Shown here in pieces: positions 28,608-36,870 of a DNA stretch of 64,000 nucleotides. The stretch lies in NCBI RefSeq assembly GCF_017873135.1, contig NZ_JAGGJV010000008.1, positions 1 to 64,000 on the forward strand, written 5' to 3'. The position numbers and the translations under genes were made by a program. Below the pieces are notes generated by a model. It was given only the letters and a program-made list of their open reading frames with translations. It searched no databases and had not been told where the DNA came from. The DNA is from Rhizobium herbae. Lineage in GTDB: Bacteria > Pseudomonadota > Alphaproteobacteria > Rhizobiales > Rhizobiaceae. Each line of letters begins with the position of its first letter. The first letter of the stretch is position 1.

Positions 28608-29693
28608 TTAAAAATTTTTTCCTGCCCATAGATCGACAAGTCGAGCAAAATACATGCCAATTTCCAGCCGCTCCCCATGCAGGCGCCTCGCCTCTTTCCC
28701 AAGGGCTTTGCGTGCCTGCGGCTGATCGAGAAGAAACTGGATCGAAGCGGCGATTGCATTGGAATCCCCAACGGGAACAAGCAGTCCGGTTTCTCCGTCA
28801 ATGATGATGTCTTCGACCGCGCCGACCGGTGTCGCGATGATCGCCAGACCCGCAGCCATGCCTTCGATGACCGACATCGGCAAATTCTCGTCGAAGGAAG
28901 GCAGCACGAGAACATCCGATCCGGACAGCAGTTCGGCCACCTCGTCCGGCCCGACCCAGCCCGGTAACGCGACGCGATCGGTCAGGCCCAGCCGTTCGAT
29001 CTCCTGACGGGTTTCCTCAACGTCGCCATCGCCGGCAATGGTCGCTCGCCAGCTACCGTCTTTCGGAAGCATGGAAAGGGCCTCGACAAGCTGCGGCACC
29101 CCCTTGCGGGGTCCGACCCGCCCCAGAAACAGGATTCGCAGATGTCCCGCTTCGTCTTCCACAGGGGAAAGCCGGGGCGTCGGTGTTGCATTGGGAATGA
29201 TTACGATCCGTGCGCTGGCACCGGGAACTTTTTCCGCTACGAAGGATTTCCAGACGTTTCCGAGTACGACGATGCGGGATGCCGAGGCGAACATCTGCGT
29301 GATTGCGCTTGCAACGCCCGGTGCGCTCTCGTTCCAGAATTGCCGGAAGCGGGAACCATGAAGGTGAATGACATAGGGTATGCCCAGCAGCCGCGCCCAC
29401 CGCGCCACGATGATCTTGCGCTTGGTGCTTCCGTGACTGGACAGATTGATATGCAGGACATCAATCCGGCCGAGAACCTTGAGCAGCGCCATCCTTGCAA
29501 GGAACGAAAAAAGATAGACCGGGGAAAGCAAAATGCTGCCTTGGCCGCGCGTCGCGCCGAAGGAAATGCTGACGTGCCCGGGCGATTTCAACCGTGCAAT
29601 CTTGCGGACCTCATCCATGATCCGGTCAATACCGCCCATTCCGCCTTCGCCAAGCGGGGTGGCAATCAAGACATAGGTGGGACGACTGGACAT
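28608..29693 (-). CDS. glycosyltransferase family 4
   Basis: 361-residue GT-B retaining glycosyltransferase. The N-terminal domain has LIATPLGEGGMGGIDRIMDE and a HLHGSRFRQFW motif; the C-terminal domain has ILFLGRVGPRKGVPQLVEAL, then the donor-binding DVLVLPSFDENLPMSVIEGM with the EX7E pair of GT4 enzymes. It adds one sugar to the lipid-linked repeat unit in the cytoplasm; donor and linkage are unknown. The ATG at 29693 (MSSRPTYVL) is preferred to a TTG nine codons upstream. Confidence 0.9.
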   Translation of the reverse strand: MSSRPTYVLIATPLGEGGMGGIDRIMDEVRKIARLKSPGHVSISFGATRGQGSILLSPVYLFSFLARMALLKVLGRIDVLHINLSSHGSTKRKIIVARWARLLGIPYVIHLHGSRFRQFWNESAPGVASAITQMFASASRIVVLGNVWKSFVAEKVPGASARIVIIPNATPTPRLSPVEDEAGHLRILFLGRVGPRKGVPQLVEALSMLPKDGSWRATIAGDGDVEETRQEIERLGLTDRVALPGWVGPDEVAELLSGSDVLVLPSFDENLPMSVIEGMAAGLAIIATPVGAVEDIIIDGETGLLVPVGDSNAIAASIQFLLDQPQARKALGKEARRLHGERLEIGMYFARLVDLWAGKNF

Positions 29694-29723
29694 ACCGGAA
29701 ACTCTTTGTGACTGCGGCAACTG

Positions 29724-30206
29724 TTAAAGCTCTGCCTCGGACGGCGCGATCTGGGGCGCATCGTGGCGATACATTCTATTGTCGATATCGGAACGCTTCA
29801 CGACAGCCGGAACGCCGGCAACGAGGCTGTTCGGCGGCACGTCCCTGGTGACCACGGCATTGGCAGCGACCACGCTGCCGGCTCCGATGCGGATCGGGCC
29901 GATGAGCTTCGCACCGGCATGGATGATCACACCTCGTTCCAGGTGAGGGGCGCCGACGATCGGAGCCTTGCCACCGAGAACGACATGGACCCCGATCTCG
30001 CAATCCTCCTCGATCACGGACAGGCCGTTGATGACCACCCCGAGACCGCTGTGATGGAAGAAAACGGATTTCGCGATCTGCGCGCGGGCCGGTATGGACG
30101 CCTGGAAGAAAATGCGAATTGCCAGCTCGAAAACTCTTGGCAAAACAGGGACTTTTTTTTCTTGCAGAGAACGGGCTGTTTTAATTAAGGAGTTGATAGC
30201 AGCCAT
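29724..30206 (-). CDS. hexapeptide-repeat acetyltransferase (serine acetyltransferase/WcaB-like)
   Basis: About 160 residues of the left-handed beta-helix acyltransferase superfamily. A short helical N-terminus (RVFELAIRIFFQASIPARAQI) precedes hexapeptide repeats IGVHVVLGG, IIHAGAKLIGPIRIGAGSVVAANAVVTRDVPPNSLVAGVPAVV, the GVPA ending being typical. Similar to serine acetyltransferase-like proteins of colanic-acid type clusters (WcaB/EpsC-like), so probably a sugar O-acetyltransferase rather than CysE. Start taken at MAAINSLIK; ribosome-binding site is weak. Confidence 0.82.
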   Translation of the reverse strand: MAAINSLIKTARSLQEKKVPVLPRVFELAIRIFFQASIPARAQIAKSVFFHHSGLGVVINGLSVIEEDCEIGVHVVLGGKAPIVGAPHLERGVIIHAGAKLIGPIRIGAGSVVAANAVVTRDVPPNSLVAGVPAVVKRSDIDNRMYRHDAPQIAPSEAEL

Positions 30207-30231
30207 CTTACAGAAATCCAAAATCTCGTAT

Positions 30232-31542
30232 TTAAATTGAATACTTTATTTTCTTCAAAATAGAAAAAGTATCTATTAGTCCGCGAAAATTCCATATTCC
30301 TGAATGGATACGTTCACTTTTAAGTAAAAAATACATAAGACCAAAATCACGAATAATTGTTGATATGAGAAATCCAATAGATATTCCAATTGATCCGAAT
30401 GACGTTCCGAGAAAATATCCAGTAATACAGAAAGAAACAAAAGATATGGCGGTGTATTTTAATACTACTATTTGTTTTCCGCAATAATAAAGATATGTTG
30501 ATGTTATCGAGCATGAGCTGTTAACTGCCGTCGCAATCAGGCATAAAATAGTTGCCGGATATGCGCCTAGGTAATTAGAGGACAGGAGGTTGGCGATAAT
30601 AAACTGTCCCACAAAAATAAAGCACAATAAAAATGCCAGCGCGGGAAGAAATGCAATCCAGCTCGCCACGACGATGAGTTCCTGCGCTCCCGGCTTGTTA
30701 TTCGCGGCGTTGAGGCTGACAAGCTTTGGTCCAAACACAGCCCCGATTGCCCAGGTCGCCAGAGTTGGAACTAGGGCAAACTTCATCGCGGTATCCATAA
30801 GGGCGGTCGTGGTTAGCGAGCCGATGGCTGCCGCAAGAAACACAGACGAGCGTGACTGAAGAAAATTGGCTGCGAGTACCATCCACAGAGTTAGCAGTTC
30901 TTTGAATCTGATTGGAGTTTTGTACTTAGGTCCCCATATGGGGATGAGGTAGATAAAGGCCGCGATATGCAGCAGCGCCGCGCCACTAGTCCCGATTGCC
31001 AGCGCGATAATTGCGTTATCGGTATTCAGCTTTCCGACCTGCAGGAAAATGACACAAAAAATGGCTGTCAAAAGATAGCTGAAAAAATTGTCGGGAAAAA
31101 AAGAAAGAAAGAAGTGATCGTGGGCTCGAAATACACCTGAAAAGTATCCGGAAAATACGGATGAGATAATGATAAGATTCATAGAAGTTAGCGTTGATAT
31201 GTCGTAATTAAGGAAGTCTAAACTGTAGGAAATTAGAAAGAAAAAAACAGAATATATAAAAGTTGAAACTATTATTACCGATACCGACTTTCGATGAAAT
31301 GCCGATACAAAAATATTGTCATCCGACCCCACCAGCTCTCTAACGGATTTTATTGTCAGTTGATCCAGTCCAAGCGGTCCGAGATAGCGTGCGGCCAATG
31401 CAATGCTGGCAATGAGGGAATACAGTCCAACGGCGTCTATCGGCAACTGGTTTGCGAGCAAAGCAAATGTAAGGATATTTATAATCAATCCTAGCACCCG
31501 CATCGTCAGCGCATATATCGAATTGGTAAGGAGCATGCGCAT
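30232..31542 (-). CDS. Wzx-like polysaccharide flippase
   Basis: 436-residue polytopic membrane protein (12-14 hydrophobic helices) of the MATE/PST-like oligosaccharide flippase family; N-terminus MLLTNSIYALTMRVLGLIIN, with ALLANQLPIDAVGLYSLIAS in the first hairpin. It would flip the undecaprenyl-linked repeat unit across the inner membrane. The gene is visibly AT-rich compared with the flanking glycosyltransferases, with Lys/Ile/Asn codons ending A/T, a common feature of laterally acquired wzx/wzy genes. Start set at the Met 11 nt after the upstream stop; Shine-Dalgarno is weak. Confidence 0.85.
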   Translation of the reverse strand: MRMLLTNSIYALTMRVLGLIINILTFALLANQLPIDAVGLYSLIASIALAARYLGPLGLDQLTIKSVRELVGSDDNIFVSAFHRKSVSVIIVSTFIYSVFFFLISYSLDFLNYDISTLTSMNLIIISSVFSGYFSGVFRAHDHFFLSFFPDNFFSYLLTAIFCVIFLQVGKLNTDNAIIALAIGTSGAALLHIAAFIYLIPIWGPKYKTPIRFKELLTLWMVLAANFLQSRSSVFLAAAIGSLTTTALMDTAMKFALVPTLATWAIGAVFGPKLVSLNAANNKPGAQELIVVASWIAFLPALAFLLCFIFVGQFIIANLLSSNYLGAYPATILCLIATAVNSSCSITSTYLYYCGKQIVVLKYTAISFVSFCITGYFLGTSFGSIGISIGFLISTIIRDFGLMYFLLKSERIHSGIWNFRGLIDTFSILKKIKYSI

Positions 31543-31552
31543 CTTTTGGCTT

Positions 31553-32776
31553 TCAATTTTCTGATCGTGCTGGCGCAGACGACGCTCGCGGTAAAGCCGA
31601 TGGCTGCAGTGCGCTATCCAATGATAGGGCGAGTGCAAACAAAAAGAAGGCAAGCGGGCGGCTCATCAATCCGTTGCTGATTGCCGATGCGATAAATACA
31701 GCAGACGTGATGGCAATTGTTTCAGCGCTACGCCCCTTCGCCATTCCGACGAAGAGAAGGATGACGCCGATAACTCCTACCAAACCGCGTTCGTATAGAA
31801 TTGTGAGGAAGTCGTTGTGCGAGTTCTTCGCGTCCCACCACCATTGGTCGGAGACAATAAGATCGCTTCCAGGACCGGAACCGAAGAAAAGCTCCACAAG
31901 GCTCTTTTGCGATATTTGATTGAGGCGTTCGATATAGACATCAGTCCGGCCCGAAGAGAATTGATTGAGGTCGGTTGATACCGAAACGACAAGGGCAATG
32001 GCTGCTGAAAATACTATGATTTCAAAGAACGCAAATGAAATTGCTGACTTTGATAGACTTGTCTTTTTTATTAAAGTAATTAAAAAATAGGCAAAAATTG
32101 CCAAATAAATTGTTCTGACTTGATAAGTGTATATTATATATATCAATGTAATTATGGATAGGAGATGCAATATATTGCTTTTCTTGTCCGTTCTGTCGCT
32201 GCTTAGATATATATATATGCCTAACGCTATATAGGCGGAGAGATGGGGGCCTCCGATATCAATGAAATTTGCAGGCCGTTCTATCCCGCCTACGGTATAG
32301 CTGTCGCCAGTTAGCATCATGAAACATGCAAAAAATAAAATTACATAAAGAATTATCCTTATTTTTGATTGGTACTTCTGCAAAGTATAACTTTTTGCCG
32401 CTAGTAACCAAAGCGGAATCGAAAGTTGTTGCATTGCAAAATTGATCTTAAATTCGCTGTTGACAAAAATCTTCGAAATTATCCAGCATAGGAACATCAA
32501 TGCAACGCTTAGAAAAACGAGGTTGACGTCGTAGCGATAGTTTTTTATTAGAATGCAACAAATTGCTAAGCTGAAAACGGTCATTCCAGCAAGAGTATAG
32601 CGCGCTTCTAGTGGGATGAAATAAAATAATAATATTTGAATAAATTGCAAAAATACTGCAAGAAATAAAAATGAAGCTCCAAGCGAGGATGTTGAAGGAA
32701 CAGCATACATCAAAGCATCACTGTTGCCACCGAGCTTTTGAGGTGCGTGATGTCCATGGATGCTAGATAATTCCAT
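31553..32776 (-). CDS. O-antigen ligase/Wzy-like polymerase
   Basis: 407-residue membrane protein with about ten helices and the family periplasmic loop with a conserved RG/H feature: SLVELFFGSGPGSDLIV, then WWWDAKNSHNDFLTILYERGLVG, which is the O-antigen ligase/polymerase (Wzy_C) signature. With the adjacent flippase it indicates a Wzy-dependent pathway. Strongly AT-rich. The C-terminus (SALPRASSAPARSEN) is GC-richer and lacks family similarity. No promoter was identified; it starts 41 nt after the GT4 gene's stop. Confidence 0.85.
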   Translation of the reverse strand: MELSSIHGHHAPQKLGGNSDALMYAVPSTSSLGASFLFLAVFLQFIQILLFYFIPLEARYTLAGMTVFSLAICCILIKNYRYDVNLVFLSVALMFLCWIISKIFVNSEFKINFAMQQLSIPLWLLAAKSYTLQKYQSKIRIILYVILFFACFMMLTGDSYTVGGIERPANFIDIGGPHLSAYIALGIYIYLSSDRTDKKSNILHLLSIITLIYIIYTYQVRTIYLAIFAYFLITLIKKTSLSKSAISFAFFEIIVFSAAIALVVSVSTDLNQFSSGRTDVYIERLNQISQKSLVELFFGSGPGSDLIVSDQWWWDAKNSHNDFLTILYERGLVGVIGVILLFVGMAKGRSAETIAITSAVFIASAISNGLMSRPLAFFLFALALSLDSALQPSALPRASSAPARSEN

Positions 32777-32816
32777 TATTCTAAAAGCCTTTCAATTTTG
32801 GAGGCGTGTTTTCTAT

Positions 32817-34070
32817 CTAGCTGGATGCTATATTTTTATAAGCCGCAATCAGCTTCGGCACCTCGTAGCTCCAGGCCATCTGCGTTTCCACGCGGTTGCG
32901 CCCGAAGGCGCCCATCCGGGCGCAGCGATCCGGATCGGCGAGAAGCTCCGCGATCTTCTCCGCAAAATCGACCGGATCGTTCGCCTTGGCGTAGAGCGAC
33001 GCTTCCTGCGCGCTGAAACGGCCCTCGGTGACATCGAACTGGACGATCGGCTTGCCGACGGCCATGTATTCGAGGATCTTGTTCATCGTCGACTTGTCGT
33101 TCATCGGGTTGACCCGGTCCGGATTGACGCAGACATCCGCGGTCGACAGGACCTCAAACAGCGTCTGGTCCGGCGCCCGGCCGGTGAAGGTCACGTAGTC
33201 CGCAAGTCCCATGCCGTCCGACATCGCCTGCAACGCCGCAAGGCTCGGGCCGCCGCCGACGAGCGCGAACTGGATGTCCTGCCTGCCGAGATCGTAGACC
33301 AGATGGCGGGCCGCCTCGAGAAGCAGGTCGATGCCTTCCTGGTCACCCATGACGCCGACATAGCCGACCAGAAACTGGCGTCCGTTCTTCAGGGCATGGT
33401 TGGGGGCGACCGCCTTGACGCGCGTCAGGTCCGGGCCGCTGCGGACGACGAAGATGTCCTTGGCCTTCTTGCCGCCGCGCTCGATGGCGATCTTCTTGTA
33501 GCTTTCATTGGTGGAGATCACCGTGTCCGCGGTCTTGAAGGTGAGCCATTCGAAAACGCACATCAGCCGCCAGAAGAAGCCGCGCTTGTTGAACTTGGCT
33601 TCGTAAAGCTCCGGATTGATGTCGTGATGATCGAAGATGTAGCGCTTGCCGATCAGCTTGAACTGCCAGGCGATGAGAAAGATCAGGTCCGGCGGGTTGC
33701 ATCCATGCAGCGTGTCGAAGCCGTGGCGAAACAGGATTTTCCAGGACAGCAGCGTTTCCCACGTGAGGGCTGCGCCGTATTCCAGCAGGTAGCCAAGCGC
33801 GCCGCCGGCGTCCAGAGGCAGGGGATGGCGATAGATATGGATGCCGTCGAGATGCTCGTAGCGTGCGGTATAGCCCTTGCCCGTCGGGCAGATGATGGCG
33901 ACTTCGGCGCCGGCCGCGCGCAGGGTTCTTGCCTCCTGCCAGACCCGCCGGTCGAATGGCACCGGCAGGTTCTCGACGATGATCAGAACCTTTCGCCCCG
34001 TCAGCGCGCCGGAGATGGCGTCGGCGCGTGCGTGGGTGGCGGTTGTACTGTTTTGAAGTGCGGTATCCAT
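32817..34070 (-). CDS. glycosyltransferase family 4 (WbuB-like)
   Basis: About 417 residues, GT-B fold. N-terminal domain: RKVLIIVENLPVPFDRRVWQ, a signature of the WbuB/colanic-acid-type GT4 branch, and RYIFDHHDINPELYEAKF. C-terminal domain: FLVGYVGVMGDQEGIDLLLE and NPMNDKSTMNKILEYMAVGKP in the donor site. The start at MDTALQ is preferred because AGGA is about 9 nt upstream; a Met three codons earlier is too close to the site. GC-rich, unlike the next two genes downstream. Starts 12 nt after the dehydrogenase stop. Confidence 0.9.
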   Translation of the reverse strand: MDTALQNSTTATHARADAISGALTGRKVLIIVENLPVPFDRRVWQEARTLRAAGAEVAIICPTGKGYTARYEHLDGIHIYRHPLPLDAGGALGYLLEYGAALTWETLLSWKILFRHGFDTLHGCNPPDLIFLIAWQFKLIGKRYIFDHHDINPELYEAKFNKRGFFWRLMCVFEWLTFKTADTVISTNESYKKIAIERGGKKAKDIFVVRSGPDLTRVKAVAPNHALKNGRQFLVGYVGVMGDQEGIDLLLEAARHLVYDLGRQDIQFALVGGGPSLAALQAMSDGMGLADYVTFTGRAPDQTLFEVLSTADVCVNPDRVNPMNDKSTMNKILEYMAVGKPIVQFDVTEGRFSAQEASLYAKANDPVDFAEKIAELLADPDRCARMGAFGRNRVETQMAWSYEVPKLIAAYKNIASS

Positions 34071-34081
34071 CGCCACCATCC

Positions 34082-35350
34082 TCAGGAAAGAGCGTTCAGA
34101 TTGACGATGTCGCCATTCTTCTCGAGGTTGAGCTTCCGGTGGGTGAGGTTGGTGACGATGACGCGGTCATAGGCCGCGGCTTCCGCCGTTTCCTTCGAGA
34201 CCAGCAGATGCGACAGTGTCGGGATCTGGGTATAGGCATAACCCAGATTGGCGCCGACAAGCTTGGTCGCGTCGATCGCCGGATCGAAGATCGACAGCTT
34301 GTAGCCCTCGCGCAGCAAACCGCGCGCAAGGTCGATATTGGGGCTTTCGCGCAGGTCGTCCGTGTCCGCCTTGAAGGCAAGCCCGACGAGCAGGACCGTG
34401 GCGCCCGGTGCCAGATCGCGTGTCACATGCTGGAAAAGCCGGTATTTGTGCGCTTCGTTGGAGCGCAGCAGCGAATCGACCAGATGGGTGTGGGCGCCGC
34501 AGTCGGCCGCAATATATTGCATCGCGCGCACGTCCTTCGGCAGGCAGGAGCCGCCGAACGCGCCGCCGGGGCGGGTGTAGTAGGGCGAAATGTTGAGCTT
34601 GGTGTCGGAGACGAAGATTTCGTGCACCGTCTTGGCGCTGAGGCCAAGTTGCAGGCAGATGCGGCCGATCTCGTTGGCATAGGCGACCTTGACCGCATGC
34701 CACGTGTTGTCGACGAACTTGGTGATTTCCGATTCGCCGAGATGCACGTAGAAGGTCGGGGCGTTGATGTTCTGATTGAGGAGGTCCATCCGCGCGTTCG
34801 GCTTGCCGTCAACCGTACCGATCACGATCTTGGGCGGATCGAAATAATCCTGGATCGCGGAGGATTCCCGCAGGAATTCCGGATTGTAGACGAGTTCGAC
34901 GCTGCGCTCGAAAGCGTTACCCAGTTCGGAGGCAAGGATCGGCGCGATCAGCCCCTCGACCGTTCCCGGACGGATGGTCGAGCGATAGACGACGGTCAGC
35001 GGTGACGTTCTGCTCTTGCCGACGGCGGCGGCGATCTGGCGCGTGACTTCGGCGATATAGGTCATGTTGTGCGACCCGTCCGGCGCGCTCGGCGTGCCGA
35101 CGCAGACGATCGCCATGTCGCAATCTTCAAGATGGTCCTTGATCTCAGTGTAGGCGTGAATCCGGCCAGCTTCGAGACCCTCCCGGAGCAGCGCGTCGAC
35201 GCCCGGTTCGGTGATCGGCGCAATACCTTGATTAATTTGGTTTACTTTTTTTTCGCTGACATCAAAGCCGGTGACATGATGCCCTTCTTTTGCGATGCAG
35301 CACATGGCGGTAAATCCGACATATCCCAAGCCGAAAATCGCTATCTTCAT
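34082..35350 (-). CDS. UDP-glucose/GDP-mannose 6-dehydrogenase (AlgD-like)
   Basis: 422-residue NAD-dependent four-electron dehydrogenase making a sugar-nucleotide uronic acid. N-terminal Rossmann motif IAIFGLGYVGFTAMCCI, STIRPGTVEGL, the catalytic cysteine in PGGAFGGSCLPKDVRAM, and C-terminal GLAFKADTDDLRESP are all present. The segment ISPYYTRPGGAFGGSCLPKD is close to GDP-mannose 6-dehydrogenase (AlgD), but UDP-glucose cannot be excluded. First gene of the leftward polysaccharide operon; AAGGACGT lies ahead of the ATG. Implies that the polymer contains a uronic acid, which would suit the lyases nearby. Confidence 0.9.
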   Translation of the reverse strand: MKIAIFGLGYVGFTAMCCIAKEGHHVTGFDVSEKKVNQINQGIAPITEPGVDALLREGLEAGRIHAYTEIKDHLEDCDMAIVCVGTPSAPDGSHNMTYIAEVTRQIAAAVGKSRTSPLTVVYRSTIRPGTVEGLIAPILASELGNAFERSVELVYNPEFLRESSAIQDYFDPPKIVIGTVDGKPNARMDLLNQNINAPTFYVHLGESEITKFVDNTWHAVKVAYANEIGRICLQLGLSAKTVHEIFVSDTKLNISPYYTRPGGAFGGSCLPKDVRAMQYIAADCGAHTHLVDSLLRSNEAHKYRLFQHVTRDLAPGATVLLVGLAFKADTDDLRESPNIDLARGLLREGYKLSIFDPAIDATKLVGANLGYAYTQIPTLSHLLVSKETAEAAAYDRVIVTNLTHRKLNLEKNGDIVNLNALS

Positions 35351-35866
35351 TCAATACGTCCTTAGATTTACGAATTCTTGATCAAAAAAACTGCAAGGCC
35401 ATTTCGCCAAAAAGACGAAATACATTTTATAGAACAATGGCATGCGTGTATTTTACCGCCGAAAATACCGGCGTTCGATAACAGCACTTACTCATTTATA
35501 CGCACATAATATGTGTCTTTGAACAAGCCGGAACGATTTAAAATTTTTCCTTTGACATCGAGGCGGCGATCGCTTTTGGCTTGTTTCCGTACAAATGTTT
35601 TCCCATAATTAAATATGATTTCATAGAGGCTTTCGCAGTTGCGAGATGGAATGGTTAAGACGCGGGGTTGGAGCGCGGACTAAATGGCCTATTAGGCGGA
35701 TATTGAACGGTGGCAAAAAACATGAACACAAATGTGAGATGCAAAACGTCGGCAATAACGTGCAGCCAGTTGCATTGACCAATTTCGGTACATGCGTCCC
35801 CCGTCCAAGCAGAACTACGGATGGATTTTAGAACTGTGCCTGATGATATTTTACGGGTACTAACGC
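35351..35866. other. AT-rich promoter region between the polysaccharide operon and first lyase gene
   Basis: 516 bases with no supported gene. Both flanking genes are read leftwards, so this holds the upstream control region of the dehydrogenase operon and the 3' side of the lyase. The half nearer the dehydrogenase is strongly AT-rich with A- and T-runs (around 35385, 35425 and 35540), a composition suited to MucR/Ros- or H-NS-like control. No clear sigma-70 pair or named operator was identified. Confidence 0.45.
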
Positions 35867-36691
35867 TCAATTGGTCATCGTCGCGCGACTGGAGAGGTCG
35901 TGTGTTGTGGTGACTACGTCGCGGTATTCCACTATTGCATCAGCACTGTGCCGGCTGCGGTAGATACCGAATTTCCAGTAGCCTGCTTGCTCATGGTCCC
36001 AATAACCGATAGGGCCGTCGAAATTTACGACCTGGCGGCCGTTGACCCATATGTTCAAGAGCCCAGCGGTCGAAGACACCTTATGCTCCATCACGATATT
36101 CATCCACTCACCGCGTGGAACGTCGTTCATCCGGTACATTTCTCGGCTGGCTGTTTGGCCGTTCGACAAGTAGCGGCTGAGGAAGACCAGATCCGTTCCC
36201 TGGAGTTCGGCAACGATATATGGTGAGCGGCTGTCATCCCGGCTTCCATGCCATTGACCGATAATGAACCAGGAGCGATCGCCGCTGGGTACAGAAAACC
36301 CATCGGCGATCTTCACGCGGTAAGCATTCCATATGACCTCGCCTTTAGGGAAGCGAATGCCGCTCGTTGCCTCCGCGCGATCGATATCATTGCTATCGAA
36401 AGAAGCGCGATCGTTCGCCCGGACTTCGAAGCGCAGAACCAAATCATCTTCCGCGCTACGCCTTACTCCGACGGAATAAGTCTTTTGCGCTGACTGATTT
36501 TCATACTCCCCGTCATTGTAGGAGAATTTTTCTGAGAGAGGCATCACACTGGATGATAACGTCGCTTGGTTTGCATTTAAAAGCCGCTGTTCGTTTGCAT
36601 ACGTGACTGGGAGTGTGAAAATCACGGTCGATACTGCCAGAATTGTTGCGCAGGAAATATATCTGCTCCGACTCGTGAGAATTCTCTTCAT
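35867..36691 (-). CDS. secreted heparin-lyase-I-family polysaccharide lyase, copy 1
   Basis: 274 residues: signal peptide (YISCATILAVSTVIFTLPVTYA), then a concanavalin-like jelly roll with IRFPKGEVIWNAYRVKIADG, FIIGQWHGSRDDSRSPYI and GLLNIWVNGRQVVNFDGPIG. The pattern fits the heparin lyase I/PL13-20-like group; catalytic residues cannot be assigned with certainty, so a non-catalytic glycan-binding role is possible. A close paralogue of the same length and strand is 1.8 kb further right. This copy has lower GC than the other. AAAGGAATC precedes the ATG. Confidence 0.7.
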   Translation of the reverse strand: MKRILTSRSRYISCATILAVSTVIFTLPVTYANEQRLLNANQATLSSSVMPLSEKFSYNDGEYENQSAQKTYSVGVRRSAEDDLVLRFEVRANDRASFDSNDIDRAEATSGIRFPKGEVIWNAYRVKIADGFSVPSGDRSWFIIGQWHGSRDDSRSPYIVAELQGTDLVFLSRYLSNGQTASREMYRMNDVPRGEWMNIVMEHKVSSTAGLLNIWVNGRQVVNFDGPIGYWDHEQAGYWKFGIYRSRHSADAIVEYRDVVTTTHDLSSRATMTN

Positions 36692-36870
36692 TATAATGAT
36701 TCCTTTAAATTGCGTAGATTGTCAAAACCGCGGAAACTGATTTCGATTAAAATGGTACCGAGTGTGTGGAGATCAACTGTGGTCTGGATGACTAAGTGAC
36801 AATAATGTTTCTTGTACGCCGAAAACGCTCACAACCGCCAACCGATCTTGCATCAGCCGCTCCGATTTGA

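Noticed and set aside
35646-35870. Small open frames between the dehydrogenase and lyase genes
   Set aside because: No start signals or recognisable protein features; both strands give unrelated basic peptides.
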